Part shown: positions 11,674 through 23,725 of the stretch, piece after piece
Numbering within the stretch: the first letter of the stretch is position 1
Layout: every line of letters begins with the position of its first letter
NCBI RefSeq assembly: GCF_910594005.1
Contig: NC_057841.1
Location: 16,725,001 to 16,789,000, forward strand
DNA: 64,000 nucleotides
From: Cervus elaphus
Taxonomy: Eukaryota > Chordata > Mammalia > Artiodactyla > Cervidae
Direction of reading: 5' to 3'
The notes under the pieces: model-generated
Databases searched by the model: none
What the model saw: only the letters and a program-made list of their open reading frames with translations
What the model was told of the DNA's origin: nothing
Translations under genes and position numbers: made by a program

Positions 11674-12104
11674 CTCAGTGAAGCCATTATTCCTTGCTTC
11701 TTATTTATCTTAGCTCTTATTTTCTCACCTCTTCATATTTGTAAATCCTGGTTTCAATTCTTCAATCTTGGGGACAGAACTCTAACAGGTCTTCTATGAC
11801 CAAGGAATGGGACTCTACTGGTCTTGGACCTGAAAGAGCAGAGGCGATTGTGAGGGTTAAATTGCCAAATACCACACAGCACAGCCACCAAAAAAAGGCA
11901 CATGGACCTTTAAGGACTTTGGAGGTTTTCTGTCAGTATTTCTCTTTCCTCTTCAGTCTACAGATCCACCAGTATATACCATCTCCGTGGGAAACACAAG
12001 CCACAGGTCAATTCCTCCTTGGTGCCCTTGACCGTCTCACCTCACCCCCAATATTTGCTAGTGCATGACACCTACTAACCTTCTGACTACTTGTCTATTT
12101 GCCC
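11674..12104. other. Single-copy stretch
   Basis: No gene recognised; a 90-codon open frame at 11796-12068 has no domain. The last ten bases (12095-12104) are the left copy of the target duplication of the next SINE. Confidence 0.4.
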
Positions 12105-12318
12105 TGAGCTTCCCCGGTGGCTCAGATAGTAGAGTCTTCCTGCAATGTGGAAGACCCAGGTTTGATCCCTGGGTTGGGAAGATGCCCTGGAGGAGGGCGT
12201 GGCAACCCACTCTGGTACTCTTGCTTGGAGAATCCCCATGGACAGAGGAGCCTGGCGGGCTACAGTCCATGGGGTCACAAAGAGTCAGACACGACTGAGC
12301 AACAAATACACACGAGTA
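12105..12318 (+). repeat. Bov-tA SINE with target-site duplication
   Basis: Full-length sense copy: CTTCCCCGGTGGCTCAG head, GGTTTGATCCCTGGGTTGGG B-box region, BovA body, CGACTGAGCAAC end and an ACACAC tail. The flanking direct repeat CTATTTGCCC occurs at 12095-12104 and 12319-12328, so both boundaries are fixed. Confidence 0.96.
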
Positions 12319-12328
12319 CTATTTGCCC

Positions 12329-14030
12329 CAGAGCATGTGGCCAGAGAGTGAAGATTAGACACTTCCAATCAACCCTCTCTGCCATTAACCTCCCTTCTGC
12401 TGCACCAAGGACTCACTTATTTTTAGTGTGACTCGGATCTGGGATCTTTTTAATCACATGACTCGCCATCTTGGATTCCTTCTCTTTCAACCGTGCAAGA
12501 GGTGAGAGAAAGGAAAGGATTATGAAAAATATTTTAGAGGCCAGGCCTATGGTATATATTAATTCCATCCCACTTCTTAGCCACAACATCACTGTCTATA
12601 TACAGTAACTTGCTCACTAGTTTCCAAGGCTTTTCCTCACACGGCACTCTCTGAGATAATTTATGAGGTTTAGTTTCTTCTGTAAGTGAATAAAACTGCA
12701 GGTGGCAAGTTGGCTGCCTAAACCAGGAGTCAGTTGAAACAGAAAGACTGAAACAAGGGTGTGTTTCTTTTTTTCTTTCCTTATCTACTTGCAAGCCTAA
12801 TCTCAGTTTTTCCCAAGTCCTCTTTCTCTACCTCGACTCTGTGGAAACATCACAACCCATGCCTGTATCCGTGAGTTCTTCACTCCACAAGTACACACTT
12901 GACATGAGAACCCATTATCAGAACGCTGGTACGGCAGCGTCGGTGTCAACGGCAAACCAGTGTGACTTCCTCACATTTCAGGGGCAGCAAGGCGTTATGT
13001 GGGGGTCATGATAGAGACACTTCCCATGCTTGTAGCAGCCAGAGGGAAATGGTAGAAAGAGAATGCAAAGGGAACGGGTACCTTGGAGCATTGGAAATTG
13101 GCGCCTCTAAGTGGTGAATAGATCTAAGTTTGCAGAGGTGGAAAAAAAGGAAGCAGTCAGATTGGGTGTGGAGTAAGGATCCCATTACCAGAAGAGCCGG
13201 AACTGAGGTGGGGCCTCAGCCCGCCTGTCTCCAAGCTTCCAGGAAACACACACAGGTCCAGGCTTACAGAAACTCACCAGGAGAGGCCACCCTCGAGAGC
13301 AAGGGGATTAGGGGACTAAACAGAAGTATGTCATGGGTCACTGGATAAAACATATAGAACATTGTGAACTGAAGGGTAACCTGAAAACGTTGAAGCTCTG
13401 TAGCACTAAATAAACCTAAAGTTCAGGTGCCAATCAGAACTTCGGTTTGTAAAAGCAGAGCTCTTGAAGGCTAACTCGGTTGACAGATTGCTAGTGTTTC
13501 CTTCGCTGGGTTAGGCCAGAATGTCACTGGGAACCAAGTCACATGCATGACTACAAACCGTAACGTCCAGTCATGGCCAATTGCAGGATACAAGCAAACA
13601 CGGAGAAGAAGTCTCTTTAATTCTGTTTCTTCAGTGTCACTCAGAATTGCTATTTCCCCCTACTCTGGTTCATGGAAAAATAGCCACAAGCTATTAAACA
13701 TTGTGCTTCATCCCTCACCTACTAACCCAGGTTCTCCCGTGGATATGTAATACTTACCGTAGTATTGACACCATCAGAATTATTATCTGTGGCCTCTGAA
13801 AAAATGAACTGAACAATGGCAGGGATTGAAATTCCATTTTACTGCAGATTTGGGGGATTCAGAACATCTCTGTCATCATAGGCCAGTAACCAGGGAGCAG
13901 CTTGTAGGAAACGTATATGCGTATTTCATGCTGATACAATTTTTGTGGACTTTTTCCTCAATTCTTTGATCATAGATTTCACCAGGTAACTTTTCTTTCC
14001 TTTTAAATACTGAATTACAGTTTCTCAATC
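12329..14030. other. Single-copy stretch
   Basis: Somewhat less AT-rich than its surroundings. No gene, RNA or repeat was identified. The longest open frames (86 codons antisense at 12534-12794, 72 codons at 13130) lack any conserved feature. Confidence 0.45.
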
Positions 14031-14188
14031 AGAGGATGAGAGGATGAGATGGTTGGATGGCATCACTGACTTGATGGACATAAATCTGAGCAAGTTCCAG
14101 GAGTTGGTGATGGACAGGGAAGCCTGGTGTGCTGCAGTCCATGGGGTTGCAAAGAGTCGGACATGACTGAGCAACTGAACTGAATCCT
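14031..14188 (+). mobile_element. BovB LINE, 3' end fragment
   Basis: Sense copy from GAGGATGAGATGGTTGGATG to the GCAACTGAACTGAA end. The first ten bases GAGGATGA are duplicated locally (14033-14048). Confidence 0.92.
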
Positions 14189-15290
14189 TTCTTCTGAGCT
14201 GAAGCAACCATAAAAGGAAGTTCCTGAATGCAAACTTACAATGAGTCACAAATTAGAGTCTAGATAATAGCACTTTGCTACAGTAGAGACAGAGTTACTC
14301 AGAGCATCAGTGAACATGCCCAGCTTCCTGCTCCTAAGGATGAAATAATCATTCTAGCCATTTGGAATTTTCACAGAAGACATTTACAGAGAACTTCTGG
14401 GAAGATCTCTGGAAAGCAAGCACCTTGCTCCTCTGCATAAAATAAATGGGGATACAAGCACACTCGGTCTCCAACAAAATAATCATGAGACAGGCACCAG
14501 TCACCTGCCATGGGGCATTTATCCATTGCTCTCCTACTCAGAAACAGGCATCTCCCTGATATGGTAAAACAAGAAGCCATATATGGGCATGTGCACAGAT
14601 CTATCAAGTGCTCATTTTAAAATGTAAGAAGTCCTTGGAGAAATGCATACACTGTAAAGGTATAGGAGGTAATTTGTCAGGTAAAAAGAGAACATTTATT
14701 TTTGATTTCAGATAAAAAGAGAAAATAAACTTATCTTAAGACTAGTCATTTCAGTTATCGGTTCTCCCTTGCTTTAGAATATGGGTAACTGTAGGTGCAA
14801 TTGAGCTTCCACTAGTGACCAGTGACCCAGAGGGACTGATGTCACAATCCTTGACCTGATTCCGGGTCATTCTAGGCAGATCCCCGAAGAGGAGCAAAGT
14901 CTGGCACAGGGACAGTCCTGACATCATGTGGAAGAAACACTGGCCCTCCTGTGATCTTTTTTCACTCTTCCAAGAAATGTCGTATAGTGAAGAGCTCAAA
15001 TTTCCTTTCTGTGTATTTAATTAATTGCAATATGAGGGCTGAATAGCTTTGTGGGGGTGTTGAAGAGTCACACCAAGCAAACTCTAGTTTGGCTCACAAG
15101 TTATTACTTTACATATGACTTTCCATAAAGCCAGAGAATACTGTCATAAAAACTGTCCTCAAAAAAAAAAAAAAAAAAACAACATCTAAAATTTGGAGTT
15201 GTCAAGCCAGCTCTCTTATAAGAAAAATTAGATATTAAGTATTTCTTTAAAAACATTAAAATTGCCCAAGTAGAGTTGTGTTATCAATAG
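14189..15290. other. Single-copy stretch with poly(A) run
   Basis: No gene recognised. A run of about 19 A at 15161-15179 follows a non-repeat sequence. It could be the tail of an unrecognised retroposed transcript, but no parent sequence or target duplication was seen. Confidence 0.4.
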
Positions 15291-15497
15291 AAATGAAGTG
15301 AAAGTCATCCAGTCATGTCCAACTCTTTGTGACCCTATGGACTGTAGCCTGTCAGGCTCCTCTGTTCATAGAATTCTCCAGGCAAGAATACTGGCATGGG
15401 TAGCTGTTCCCTTCTCCAGGGAATCTTCCCAACCCAGGGACTGAACCCAGGTCTCCAGCATTGTAGGCAGAATCTTTATCTTCTGAGTCACCAATAG
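15291..15497 (-). repeat. Bov-tA SINE, antisense
   Basis: Contains the antisense BovA body (CCAGTCATGTCCAACTCTTT to CCCTTCTCCAGG) and the tRNA-like half (CCCAGGGACTGAACCCAGG). CAATAGAAA on the left and CAATAGAGA on the right look like a decayed target duplication. Confidence 0.9.
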
Positions 15498-16361
15498 AGA
15501 CTGCCACTAATTCAGAGTCCAAAACTGCAGCTAACTGTCTTTCTAAAAGAATGCCCAGAGCAGCATGGAACATTCTACAACTGTGCCCAACATTTAACTT
15601 CCTTGTGCCCTGAAATGCTGCAGGTATGTTAACAAGGAACCACAGAATGCTCTTTGACTGGCGGACTTAGTCGTGTAGAACATATCAGGAAAGGATGCAG
15701 AAAAGAGCAGCTAACCACTTGGAAGGATGTAGACATCACAAAATCAATCTGTTGCAATTAGAAATAAGGATCCCGGGACCTAAAGAAACCAAGGAACTAC
15801 TACCTGTCAAAAACTCTGTCTTCAAACTGAGAGCAGAGTTCTTCCCATTCCATGTTAAATCCTGTTGGAAATCCTATGACAGGAAAAAGAAAAGCAAGTC
15901 AAGTGAACTCAGGTGATGAGCAAGCAAAAGATTGTTTTCCCCGAGAGAGATCATTTTAGAGCTTAGATCGCTTTTGCCCATCCCTGCCTGATCCTGTCTC
16001 CATGGCTTCCCGCCTCTTACCACTAAACCTTGGACCTAGTTCTCAGCAGATTCGAAATGTGTGTCGATGTGCCTGACTCCTCTGTGAGGCTGTGAGCTTC
16101 TAGAACTGTGTGTCATTCATCTTTTTATCCATCACGTCACCCAAAGGTTGGCATGAGGTCAGGGTTTAATAAAAGGTGCTTTTAAATAACTGTTTGAAGT
16201 CACAGACTTAGAGAGCACATAAACATGAAATGTGGCCATATTTAGGGTGGAGATATGTATGAAAATATACCAACAATAAAATAAATGTCTCCCGGTAGAC
16301 AGTATTTAAAATGCAACTATAAGAATTCTTTGTGGCTCCTCTAGAGAAATTTTCATCTCTT
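15498..16361. other. Single-copy stretch with old L2-like 3' end
   Basis: Around 16070-16198 the text (GTGAGCTTCTAGAACTG, GTCATTCATCTTTTTATCC, AATAAAAGGTGCTTTTAAAT) resembles the 3' end of the ancient LINE L2. The rest shows nothing assignable. Confidence 0.4.
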
Positions 16362-16584
16362 GTATGTGTGCTCAGCCGCTTAAGTAGAGTCCAACCCTTT
16401 GCGACCCCGTGGACCATAGCCTGCCAGGCTCCTCCATCCATGGGATTTTCCAGGCAAGAATACTGGAATGGGTTACCATGTCCTCCTCCAGGGGATCTTC
16501 CCCACCCAGGGATCGAACCCACATCTCCTACATCTCCTGCATTCCAGACAGATTCTTTTACCACTGAGCCCTGGGGGAAGCCCT
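16362..16584 (-). repeat. Bov-tA SINE, antisense
   Basis: Full-length antisense copy: GTGTGCTCAGCCGCTTAAG end, BovA body with GGGTTACCATGTCCTCCTCC, then tRNA-like CCAGGGATCGAACCCACATC and GAGCCCTGGGGGAAGCCC head. The 137-codon frame through it is not a gene. Confidence 0.93.
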
Positions 16585-17435
16585 TTCACCTCTTAAACAG
16601 TGAAAATAAATGGTTGATTACTGATAAGAAGAAGGTAAAGAGTGAAATACACAGAATATCTTTTCCTGTTATCAATGTGAATATCAGTCCTCCATTTTCT
16701 CTCTTCCTAAATACCCCATTTTCCTTCTACTTTTGGATTGCCTGAAAATCCTCTCCCAAGCCCTTTCCTCCTGCCTTACATTGTAAGAAACTTCAATTAT
16801 CCTTGCCACCTGACTTAGTGCACCTAGACCATACCGAACATTTTTTGTCAAATTAATTCAGCAGCACACATAAATTCAAGAAACGCTTGGGACAATCTAA
16901 GCCAGGCTGCATACAAATAATAGGACGCATTTAAGGTTGTTTAGGTCCAGGCTTCATGCCAGATTAGCACTGATCCACACCAAAGAGCAGAAGCATAAAC
17001 CCCCCAATTATTCTCTTTCTTCGCCTTTGCAGTAGTCACTGAAATGAACAATTCCTCTTTTTTTTTTTCACTTAAAGGACAGAAAACATCTGGTCCCACT
17101 CCCTGGGTATGATCAGCCATCCTATATTTGAAAAACACTGAGTAACCATTTCAAATTCTCTCTTCAAGGTAACTAACTTAAGAGTTCACCCTACATATGG
17201 AATTTTTTCATGATTTATTTTCCAAATCTGGGTGTTACTTATGACTCTGGTGTGCATCTACTTCAATTTTTTTTTTTTACTTCTCCCTCAACACATAGAG
17301 ACAAGAATTGAATGCAGTAATTGTGTTCATGAACACTAATTTAAAAAGGATTATCTTCATTATTGTTACATCCTGAGCTCTGAGTTATACTTCTCACCAT
17401 CATATGTTTATGATAATAACAAAACTTTGTTCTGT
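16585..17435. other. Single-copy stretch
   Basis: No gene or assignable repeat. T-runs occur near 17058 and 17267. Confidence 0.4.
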
Positions 17436-17566
17436 TTTGTTTTTTTTTTTTTCTTTTTGGTCATGCCACTGTGCATATTGTATCTTAATTCCTTGACCAG
17501 GGATTGAATCCATGTTCCCAGCAGTGGAAGGCAGATTCTTAACTACTGGACTTCCAGGGAAGTCTC
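17436..17566 (-). repeat. Short tRNA-derived SINE (CHR-2 type), antisense
   Basis: T-rich tail, then GGTCATGCCACTGTGCATAT, TTCCTTGACCAGGGATTGAA and the head ACTGGACTTCCAGGGAAGTC. This is the short SINE form with only the tRNA part and a brief body. Confidence 0.85.
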
Positions 17567-17587
17567 TTCTGGTTCTTGGTTTGCTAT

Positions 17588-17963
17588 CAGATCAGTTCAA
17601 TTCAGTCACTCATACGTGTCCGACTCTTTGCGACCCCATGAACCATAGCACACCAGGCCTCCCTGTCCATCACCAACTCCCGGGGTTTACCCAAACTCAT
17701 GTCCATCAAGTCGGTGATGCCATCCAGCCATCTCATCCTCTGTCGTCCGCTTCTCCTCCTGCCCCCAATCCCTCACAGCATCAGGGTCTTTTCCAATGAG
17801 TCAACTCTTCGCATGAGGTGGCCAAAGTACTGGAGTTTCAGCTTCAGCATCAGTCCTTCCAATGAACACCCAGGACTAATCTCCTTTAGGATGGACTGGT
17901 TGGATCTCCTTACAGTCCAAGGGACTCTCAAGAGTCTTCTCCAACACCACAGTTCAAAAGCAT
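17588..17963 (-). mobile_element. BovB LINE, 3' end fragment
   Basis: Well-preserved antisense BovB 3' end from the CAGTTCAATTCAGTCACTCA tail through CACCAGGCCTCCCTGTCCAT to TCTTCTCCAACACCACAG. Low divergence suggests a fairly recent insertion. Confidence 0.95.
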
Positions 17964-18182
17964 GGTTTGCTATAGTTTACTGTTAATATCAAACCTTCAA
18001 CATGGTTAGGTTTATGAAGACTTTGCATGCTATCGGAAACTAGAAAGCTAATACTAGCTTTAAATTTTGAGTATTGATACAAAAAAAAACCCTTGAATTA
18101 GATTGATATATTTTAACCTTTTATATTTATTATCTTTAATGAACTATTTTGAACAGAAAACTTTGCCCCCATATTTTTCTTA
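17964..18182. other. Short single-copy AT-rich stretch
   Basis: Nothing recognised. Confidence 0.4.
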
Positions 18183-18397
18183 ACCGTGTGCTCAATTACT
18201 CAGTCACTTTATGCGACCCTTTGGACTATAGTCCGCCAGGCTCCTCTGTCCATGGGATTCTCTAGTCAAGAATACTGGAGTGGGTTGCCATTTCTTCCTC
18301 CAGGGGATCTGCCTGACCCAGAGATCAAACCCACATCTCCTGTGTCCCCTGCATTGCAGGCAGATTCTTTACCTGCTGAGCCATCGTGGAAGCTTTT
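18183..18397 (-). repeat. Bov-tA SINE, antisense
   Basis: Antisense body and tRNA-like half are complete: GTGTGCTCAATTACTCAGTC to the head near TGCTGAGCCATCGTGGAAGC. Confidence 0.92.
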
Positions 18398-18763
18398 TAT
18401 TAAATAACATATAATACATTTTTATTCAGTGGTTAGTTTTCATGACTTCTCACTGTGCACCATTTGTTCCTTGGCTCACTTACCAACTTCGTTACACGCA
18501 AGAGAAAAGGATAAAGCAACATAGATACATACCTCCATCAGCCAGCTTTTCACTTTATCAGCAACACTTACAGAGGTCAAACATGCAAGTAGTATGAGGA
18601 CAGAGTGAGACATGAAATCCTCTTAAGAAAGAAGGTAAGTTTAACATATCATCAAATTATAAGACAAAACAGATATTTTTTTAAGCTATCATGGAAATAT
18701 TCTGTGGTTACATATTTTTTCATTTGCAGTCAATATATGGAACATGAAATAATACTCTATGTG

Positions 18764-18901
18764 TTGGGAAGATCCCCTGGAGAAGGGAAAGGCTACTCAC
18801 TTCAGTATTCTGGCCTGTAGAATTCCATGGACTGATAGTCCAAGGGTTGCAAAGAGTCAGACAAGACTGAGCGACTTTGACTTCACTTCACTTCACTTCA
18901 G
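18764..18901 (+). repeat. BovA SINE with (CTTCA)4 tail
   Basis: Starts at GGGAAGATCCCCTGGAGAAG and runs to GACTGAGCGACTTTGA, then four exact CTTCA pentamers at 18881-18900. It lacks the tRNA head and starts within the unit. Confidence 0.88.
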
Positions 18902-19339
18902 ATAAGAGTGCGTATTTATGCTTTTTTTTGTTATCTATAAGCTCCCTCTTCTGACCAAGTTGAGTAATTCTTCACACATCCTCTATATTTTAACAGTTCT
19001 TGTATAGCATCATCATTAGAACAAACAAATCTGATGTAAGATGAACTACAGCTCATGTTTAAATCCTGACCAGAAAACACAGCAACTGTAATTTTTAAAG
19101 TTTTTTTTTTCTCAAAAGTTATAATAAGTAGCATTCCTGAGAAAATCAGAATTCCTCAAGTAGTTATTATAAACTGTTTTTGCTACAAATATTGTATTAT
19201 GGAATTATCATGGTGGGGTAAACTCTTTGGTTTTCATAAAAGTAGTATAATTTTATTTTATTTAAATAAAATATCTCACAGAAAATTTTGAAGATATGCA
19301 GCATGGTTTTAACTTACAGCACATTAATTTAGCTATTAG
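18902..19339. other. AT-rich single-copy stretch
   Basis: Nothing assignable. It may hold more of the decayed L1 that becomes recognisable from about 19340. Confidence 0.35.
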
Positions 19340-20820
19340 GGCCTTTGAAACTACATCTTTCATGGTTACATAATATTCCATGATAAATGTGTACCATAAT
19401 CTTCTTAAATAACAGCATAAGGGTGCATAGTTAGAATATGTCCAGTTTCCATTATTTAAAGTAATGGTAAAATTATTTTAAACAAATATTTCTGATTATT
19501 TTCTTAAGGAAACAACTGAAAATGGAATTTCTGGGTCAAAACTTATAAATACTTCTAAAAACATTGTCTCTAGCACATCTTTCTGAATTCCCTTCCAGAA
19601 GTATACAAATTTACAATTTCATCAGCAGTGTTTAAGAGTTCTCTCCATGTCCTCAACAATTCTCGGTATTTTAAACATGCATTAATATCATGAATGAAAA
19701 ATAATGATATTTTAAAATTACATTTTATTCAGTTCAGTTGCTCAGTATGTCTGACTATTTGTGACCCCATGGACTACATTTTATTAGATTCATATAAAAA
19801 TAGTTCCCCTCCAATTTTTGACCTCTGTTATTATTACTTCTTTGTAAATCAACTGTAGACATCCTTTACATTTTTTTCTAAGATGTTAAAGATTTTCTTA
19901 TGGATTTCAATAGTTCTTCATATGTTCATTAAATATTTTCTTTCTGTGTTGTGTTCTTGGCTCTAATTTAATATGTTTTAAAAAAATATAAAAGGTTTTA
20001 ATGTGTCTTGTAGTCAAACTGACATTCATGTGTAGATATGCTTACTCCCATATTATGTTCATTAATTTATGGTATTAATGTGTATAGTTAGATTTCTAAT
20101 AATATGGAATTAATTTTGTGGCATAGAATAAAGAAATAATACTTTTTTTCCTAAACATTCTCAATATTATTTAATAAATAATTTACATTTTCTCCCATTA
20201 ATTTTAATATCGATTGAGTTATGAAGTCTTCTATATTTGTTCCTGTTTCTAGTTTTTCTGTTTTTAATTTTGACTTCTTTATCTAGTCAGCTTTAAATGA
20301 AAATTTGATTTTCATTTTCATTTAAAAAATTATTCATTTTTTTACAAAATGAAATTTTCATAAAATTTCATAAAATTCAATTTTTCCATAAAATGAAAAC
20401 TATTCATTTTAATATGATAGTAGAAAAACACACTCTTGATTATTCTTTTTTCCAAATATTTTCCAAATATTTTTCCTCTTTCTGAAACAAGGATAATTTC
20501 ACATTTTAGAGCCATCTTGCCAAGTTCCAAAAAATTTCTACTGAGATTTTAATTGGGATTGCATTCATTTTGGGGAAAATTGGTATCTGTGCATTATTGA
20601 ATCTTTGCATCTAATAGTAGGAACTAAACCTCTACTTATTTTAGATTGCATTCACTCACTCAAATTTTATAGTATTATGGATAAAATGCTAATGTATATA
20701 GACACTTCTTTCTTAGGTTTACTACTAGTTGCTTAGTATTTTTGTTATTAATTTTATCTTTAATGCTTTAATAAATTATTTGGTTAGTATATAGGAAAGT
20801 TATTCATTTTTAACAGTTTT
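19340..20820 (-). repeat. Old L1 (L1M class), antisense, decayed
   Basis: The order of antisense L1 ORF2 3' blocks is visible: ATATTCCATGATAAATGTGT, GGAATTTCTGGGTCAAAACT, TTTCATCAGCAGTGTTTAAG, and farther on a GGGATTGCATTCATTTTGGG block. No frame survives. A BovA/BovB 3' scrap interrupts it at 19728-19779. Boundaries are approximate. Confidence 0.55.
19728..19779 (-). repeat. BovA/BovB 3' terminal scrap
   Basis: About 50 bases: TTCAGTTCAGTTGCTCAGTA then GACTATTTGTGACCCCATGG. This is only the extreme 3' end, inserted in the old L1. Confidence 0.75.
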
Positions 20821-21713
20821 TATCATCAGTATTTCATCAGCTTAAAAGCTCTTCTTCTAGAATTTGAAGCATCAAATGTTCATGGAGAGAAAATTTTTAT
20901 TTTGCTCTCTTTTCAGAAAATTTTCCATGTTATATGACTTTTTCCAGATATTTCTTGAGTTCTTTTTATATGAAGTCTTGAGTTTTTCTTCAATTCAGAA
21001 AATTGCTTATTTTGTATGTGTAAATAATTCTATTTGCTTTAGTTTTTGGTTCAGAAGCATCAAATATGCACATATAGGAACTCCAAATCAGTTCAATCCA
21101 TTGCATCTCTCTCATCAATCATGTTTTTCTGTCCATTTTGTGGTGTTTGTTAGCTGCTTCAAGCAGGCTTTCTGTCTACTAATTAAAATTTCTGCAGTAG
21201 TGGTTTTGTTATTTTATGACTTCTAAAGGAGTTTTAAATTCCACAGTAGCGCTTTTAATGTTCTCAAATTATTTTACATCCTTTCTTTTTTTTTCTTACT
21301 TTCAGACAACTCAAGTTTCACCTCTGTCTTCTACGATTCTATGTCATCTTTCACTCTTATATAAAAGTCCCTCTTGTCTTATATTTTACTGAGATCATAA
21401 AGAAGGTATTGCCCAAATATAAGTTATATCCTGTAATAAATCTTCAAAACCAGCTCTTTTCCTGGGGATTGAGTACCAAGTCCCTCTCCTTATTTGGAGC
21501 TGTAAAATCTTTTAGGAAGGCCTCCTGCTGACTGTTTTCCATTAGTACCTCTTGGAGAAAGAAGTGGTCTCTTCTAGCCTCACGTTTGCATGTAAATAGA
21601 GTGGGCGGATGCTCCCCTGGATCCTTACTGTCCATCTGCTTGCTGTTAAAAATCTGTCAAACTTTAAGCTCAAGAAGCTTTTGTTTATTTGATTTTAAAT
21701 TGACTTACCAGAT
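20821..21713. other. AT-rich stretch, origin unclear
   Basis: No gene recognised; the 120-codon open frame at 20864-21226 is low-complexity F/S-rich sequence without a conserved domain. It may be remote L1 remnant. Confidence 0.35.
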
Positions 21714-21743
21714 TGTGTGTGTGTGTGTGTGCGCGCGCGCACA
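21714..21743. repeat. (TG)n(CG)n alternating purine-pyrimidine tract
   Basis: Thirty bases of strict alternation: TG units, then GCGCGCGCGC at 21731-21740, then ACA. It forms the tail of the next SINE. Such tracts favour left-handed DNA in vitro. Confidence 0.95.
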
Positions 21744-21962
21744 GTCGTGTCTGATTCTTTGCGACTGTAGCCCGCAAGGACTGTAGCCCATGGACTGTAG
21801 CCTGCAAGGCTCCTCTGCCCAGGGTATTTCCCAGGCAAGAATACCGGAGTGGGTTGCCATTTCCTTCTCCAGAGGATCTCCCTGACCCAGGGATCGAAAC
21901 AGTGCCTCTATATATCCCGCATTGATGGGCAGATTCTTTACCACTAGAGCTTCCTGGGAAGC
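21744..21962 (-). repeat. Bov-tA SINE with internal 9-mer amplification
   Basis: Antisense Bov-tA whose body carries ACTGTAGCC three times (within 21763-21811), where one copy is normal. The tRNA-like half CAGGGATCGAAACAGTGCCT and the head TTCCTGGGAAGCCAG are present. Confidence 0.92.
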
Positions 21963-23149
21963 CAGTTTTATGAAACCAGCAGCCTAAGAGAAATTCAGAA
22001 CCTTGGACAGTCAAGGCCAGCTGCTAGGTTTCTCTCTGTGTGGTCAGGGGTCAGCTCTCTGCATTGGACTCTGGGCTGATCTTGGTTTCCAGGGACACAC
22101 ACACCAGATTCTCCTTAGAAGGCTGCTGGCGCAGGGGGAAGTTCTGCTTTCTAGGGGAAGGGCCACTGCCCAGAGGAAAGCGTTTCCCACACTCTGCTCA
22201 GTAAAACCTCCGCACACTCTGGATGTTCACATGTATCCTCCTTAGATTGCCCCTTAATCCCCAGCGGTGGAAGTGATGGTAAAGGTGGTGTGTTCCGTAT
22301 CAGCCTGCAGTCTACCCTCACCACCCCAAGTTAAGGAGTATCCATGGAGATCTGCCAAGATTTGCTTCATTAACTTCCAAGCTTGCACCAACTTCTCAGA
22401 AGGGGACGTTGTGAAACGCCCTTCAGATTGCCTTCCCCTTGGCCCCCAAGTCTCTCTATCCAGCAGAAATTACTTGCAGTTTCTCTCAAAAGATTTGTTC
22501 TCTTTCCCCAGTGTTTGGTAATAACAACGTTGTCTCTCTTTGCTTTCTATCATTTTGGCTATTTTGAAGGACATCTAGGAGAATGACATTTCTTGACCTA
22601 ATGAAGTCCCATCTTACCAAAATGCCATTCATTGACTCTTTCTCCTCCAGCCCCCCAGGTTTGTAGGGGCACTTACACTCGCCTGGCCCCAAATCCTTTA
22701 AGCTGGAACTCCTTTCTCCCTCCTCACCATTGGGAGCACTTTATTTTTATTTCTCATCTTTTATGGGCATTTCTCTTTCCAATTAGATTTTTAGTTCTTT
22801 GGGGGAAAATAGAGCCATCAGCTCCCAGTTTGCCTGGGCCCTCTCCAGATGTGAGACCCAGAAATCTCCTCAAGCCTACATCAGGTGCCCCCCAACCCCA
22901 ATCAGGATCAATGTCGGCTTTCTCTTTAAGCCCCTCCCCGACAACTGTCATCTAAACTGTCTTGCCCAGAACAGACTAATGATGTATATGTTGAATAAGT
23001 CATTTTTCCCTGCCCCTAGGACTACATTAGCACATATTTATAGGATTAGGATCACAGTCTATAGCTGATAATCAGGTAAACTAAGTAAACTAACTAGCAC
23101 ATCCTGTGGTGAAATTGTGAGCTTTTCACAGTAAATATTGTATCCTGGT
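21963..23149. other. Single-copy, moderately GC-richer stretch
   Basis: Holds several overlapping open frames of 65-107 codons on both strands. None has a recognisable motif, splice-site support or a coherent start, so I call no gene. No repeat was identified. Confidence 0.45.
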
Positions 23150-23160
23150 ACCTGACCTCT

Positions 23161-23436
23161 GCTGCTGCTGCTGCTAAGTCACTTTAGTCGTGTCCGACTC
23201 TGTGAGACCCCTTAGACAGCAGCCCACCAGGCTCCGCTGTCCCTGGGATTCTCCAGGCAAGAACACTGGAGTGGGTTGCCATTTCCTTCTCCAATGCATG
23301 AAAGTGAAAAGTGAAAGTGAAGTCGCTCAGTTGCATCCAACTCTTCGCGACCCCATGGACTGCAGCCCACCAGGCTCCTCTGCCCATAGGATTTTCCAGG
23401 CAAGAGTACTGGAGTGGGGTGCCATTGCCTTCTCCG
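23161..23436 (-). repeat. Bov-A2 dimeric SINE with target-site duplication
   Basis: Two BovA monomers in tandem, separated by a linker AAAGTGAAAAGTGAAAGTGA near 23301. A (GCT)5 tail lies at 23161-23175. The 11-base direct repeat ACCTGACCTCT flanks it at 23150-23160 and 23437-23447. Confidence 0.97.
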
Positions 23437-23496
23437 ACCTGACCTCTAGATACTTGCAAATGAAAAGAAACGCTTGTCACTGGAGAAGTTTAACTG

Positions 23497-23725
23497 CGTG
23501 CATGCTCAGTCGCTTCAGTCATATACCACTCTGACTTCAGTCACGTGCAACCCTATGCCCACCAGGCTCCTCTGTCCATGGGGATTCTCCAGGCCAGAAT
23601 ATTGGAGTGGGTTGCCATGCTTTTCTGCAGAGGATCTCCCCAACCCAGGGATCGAACCCAGATACTCCTGCGGCTCCTGCATTGCAAGCGGATTCTTTTA
23701 CCACTGGGCCACTGGGGAAGCCCAG
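23497..23725 (-). repeat. Bov-tA SINE, antisense
   Basis: Full-length antisense copy with a small internal irregularity: the CACTCTGACTTCAGTCACGT segment partly repeats the end region. The head GCCACTGGGGAAGCCCAG is intact. Confidence 0.92.

Noticed and set aside
12065..12431. Several overlapping 60-104 codon frames
   Set aside because: All are translations of the Bov-tA at 12105-12318 in different frames.
15161..15179. Poly(A) run as evidence of a processed pseudogene
   Set aside because: No AATAAA in the right place, no recognisable transcript upstream and no target duplication found.
16332..16745. 137-codon open frame
   Set aside because: It runs through an antisense Bov-tA and then AT-rich DNA; SINE copies elsewhere in the window give the same peptide pieces. 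Not a gene.
20864..21226. 120-codon F/S-rich frame
   Set aside because: Low-complexity AT-rich sequence beside a decayed L1, with no conserved domain or membrane-protein pattern beyond composition.
22632..22955. 107-codon frame and overlapping frames on both strands in a GC-richer stretch
   Set aside because: No domain, no supported splice sites or start context, and open frames occur on both strands at once. Left as single-copy DNA.
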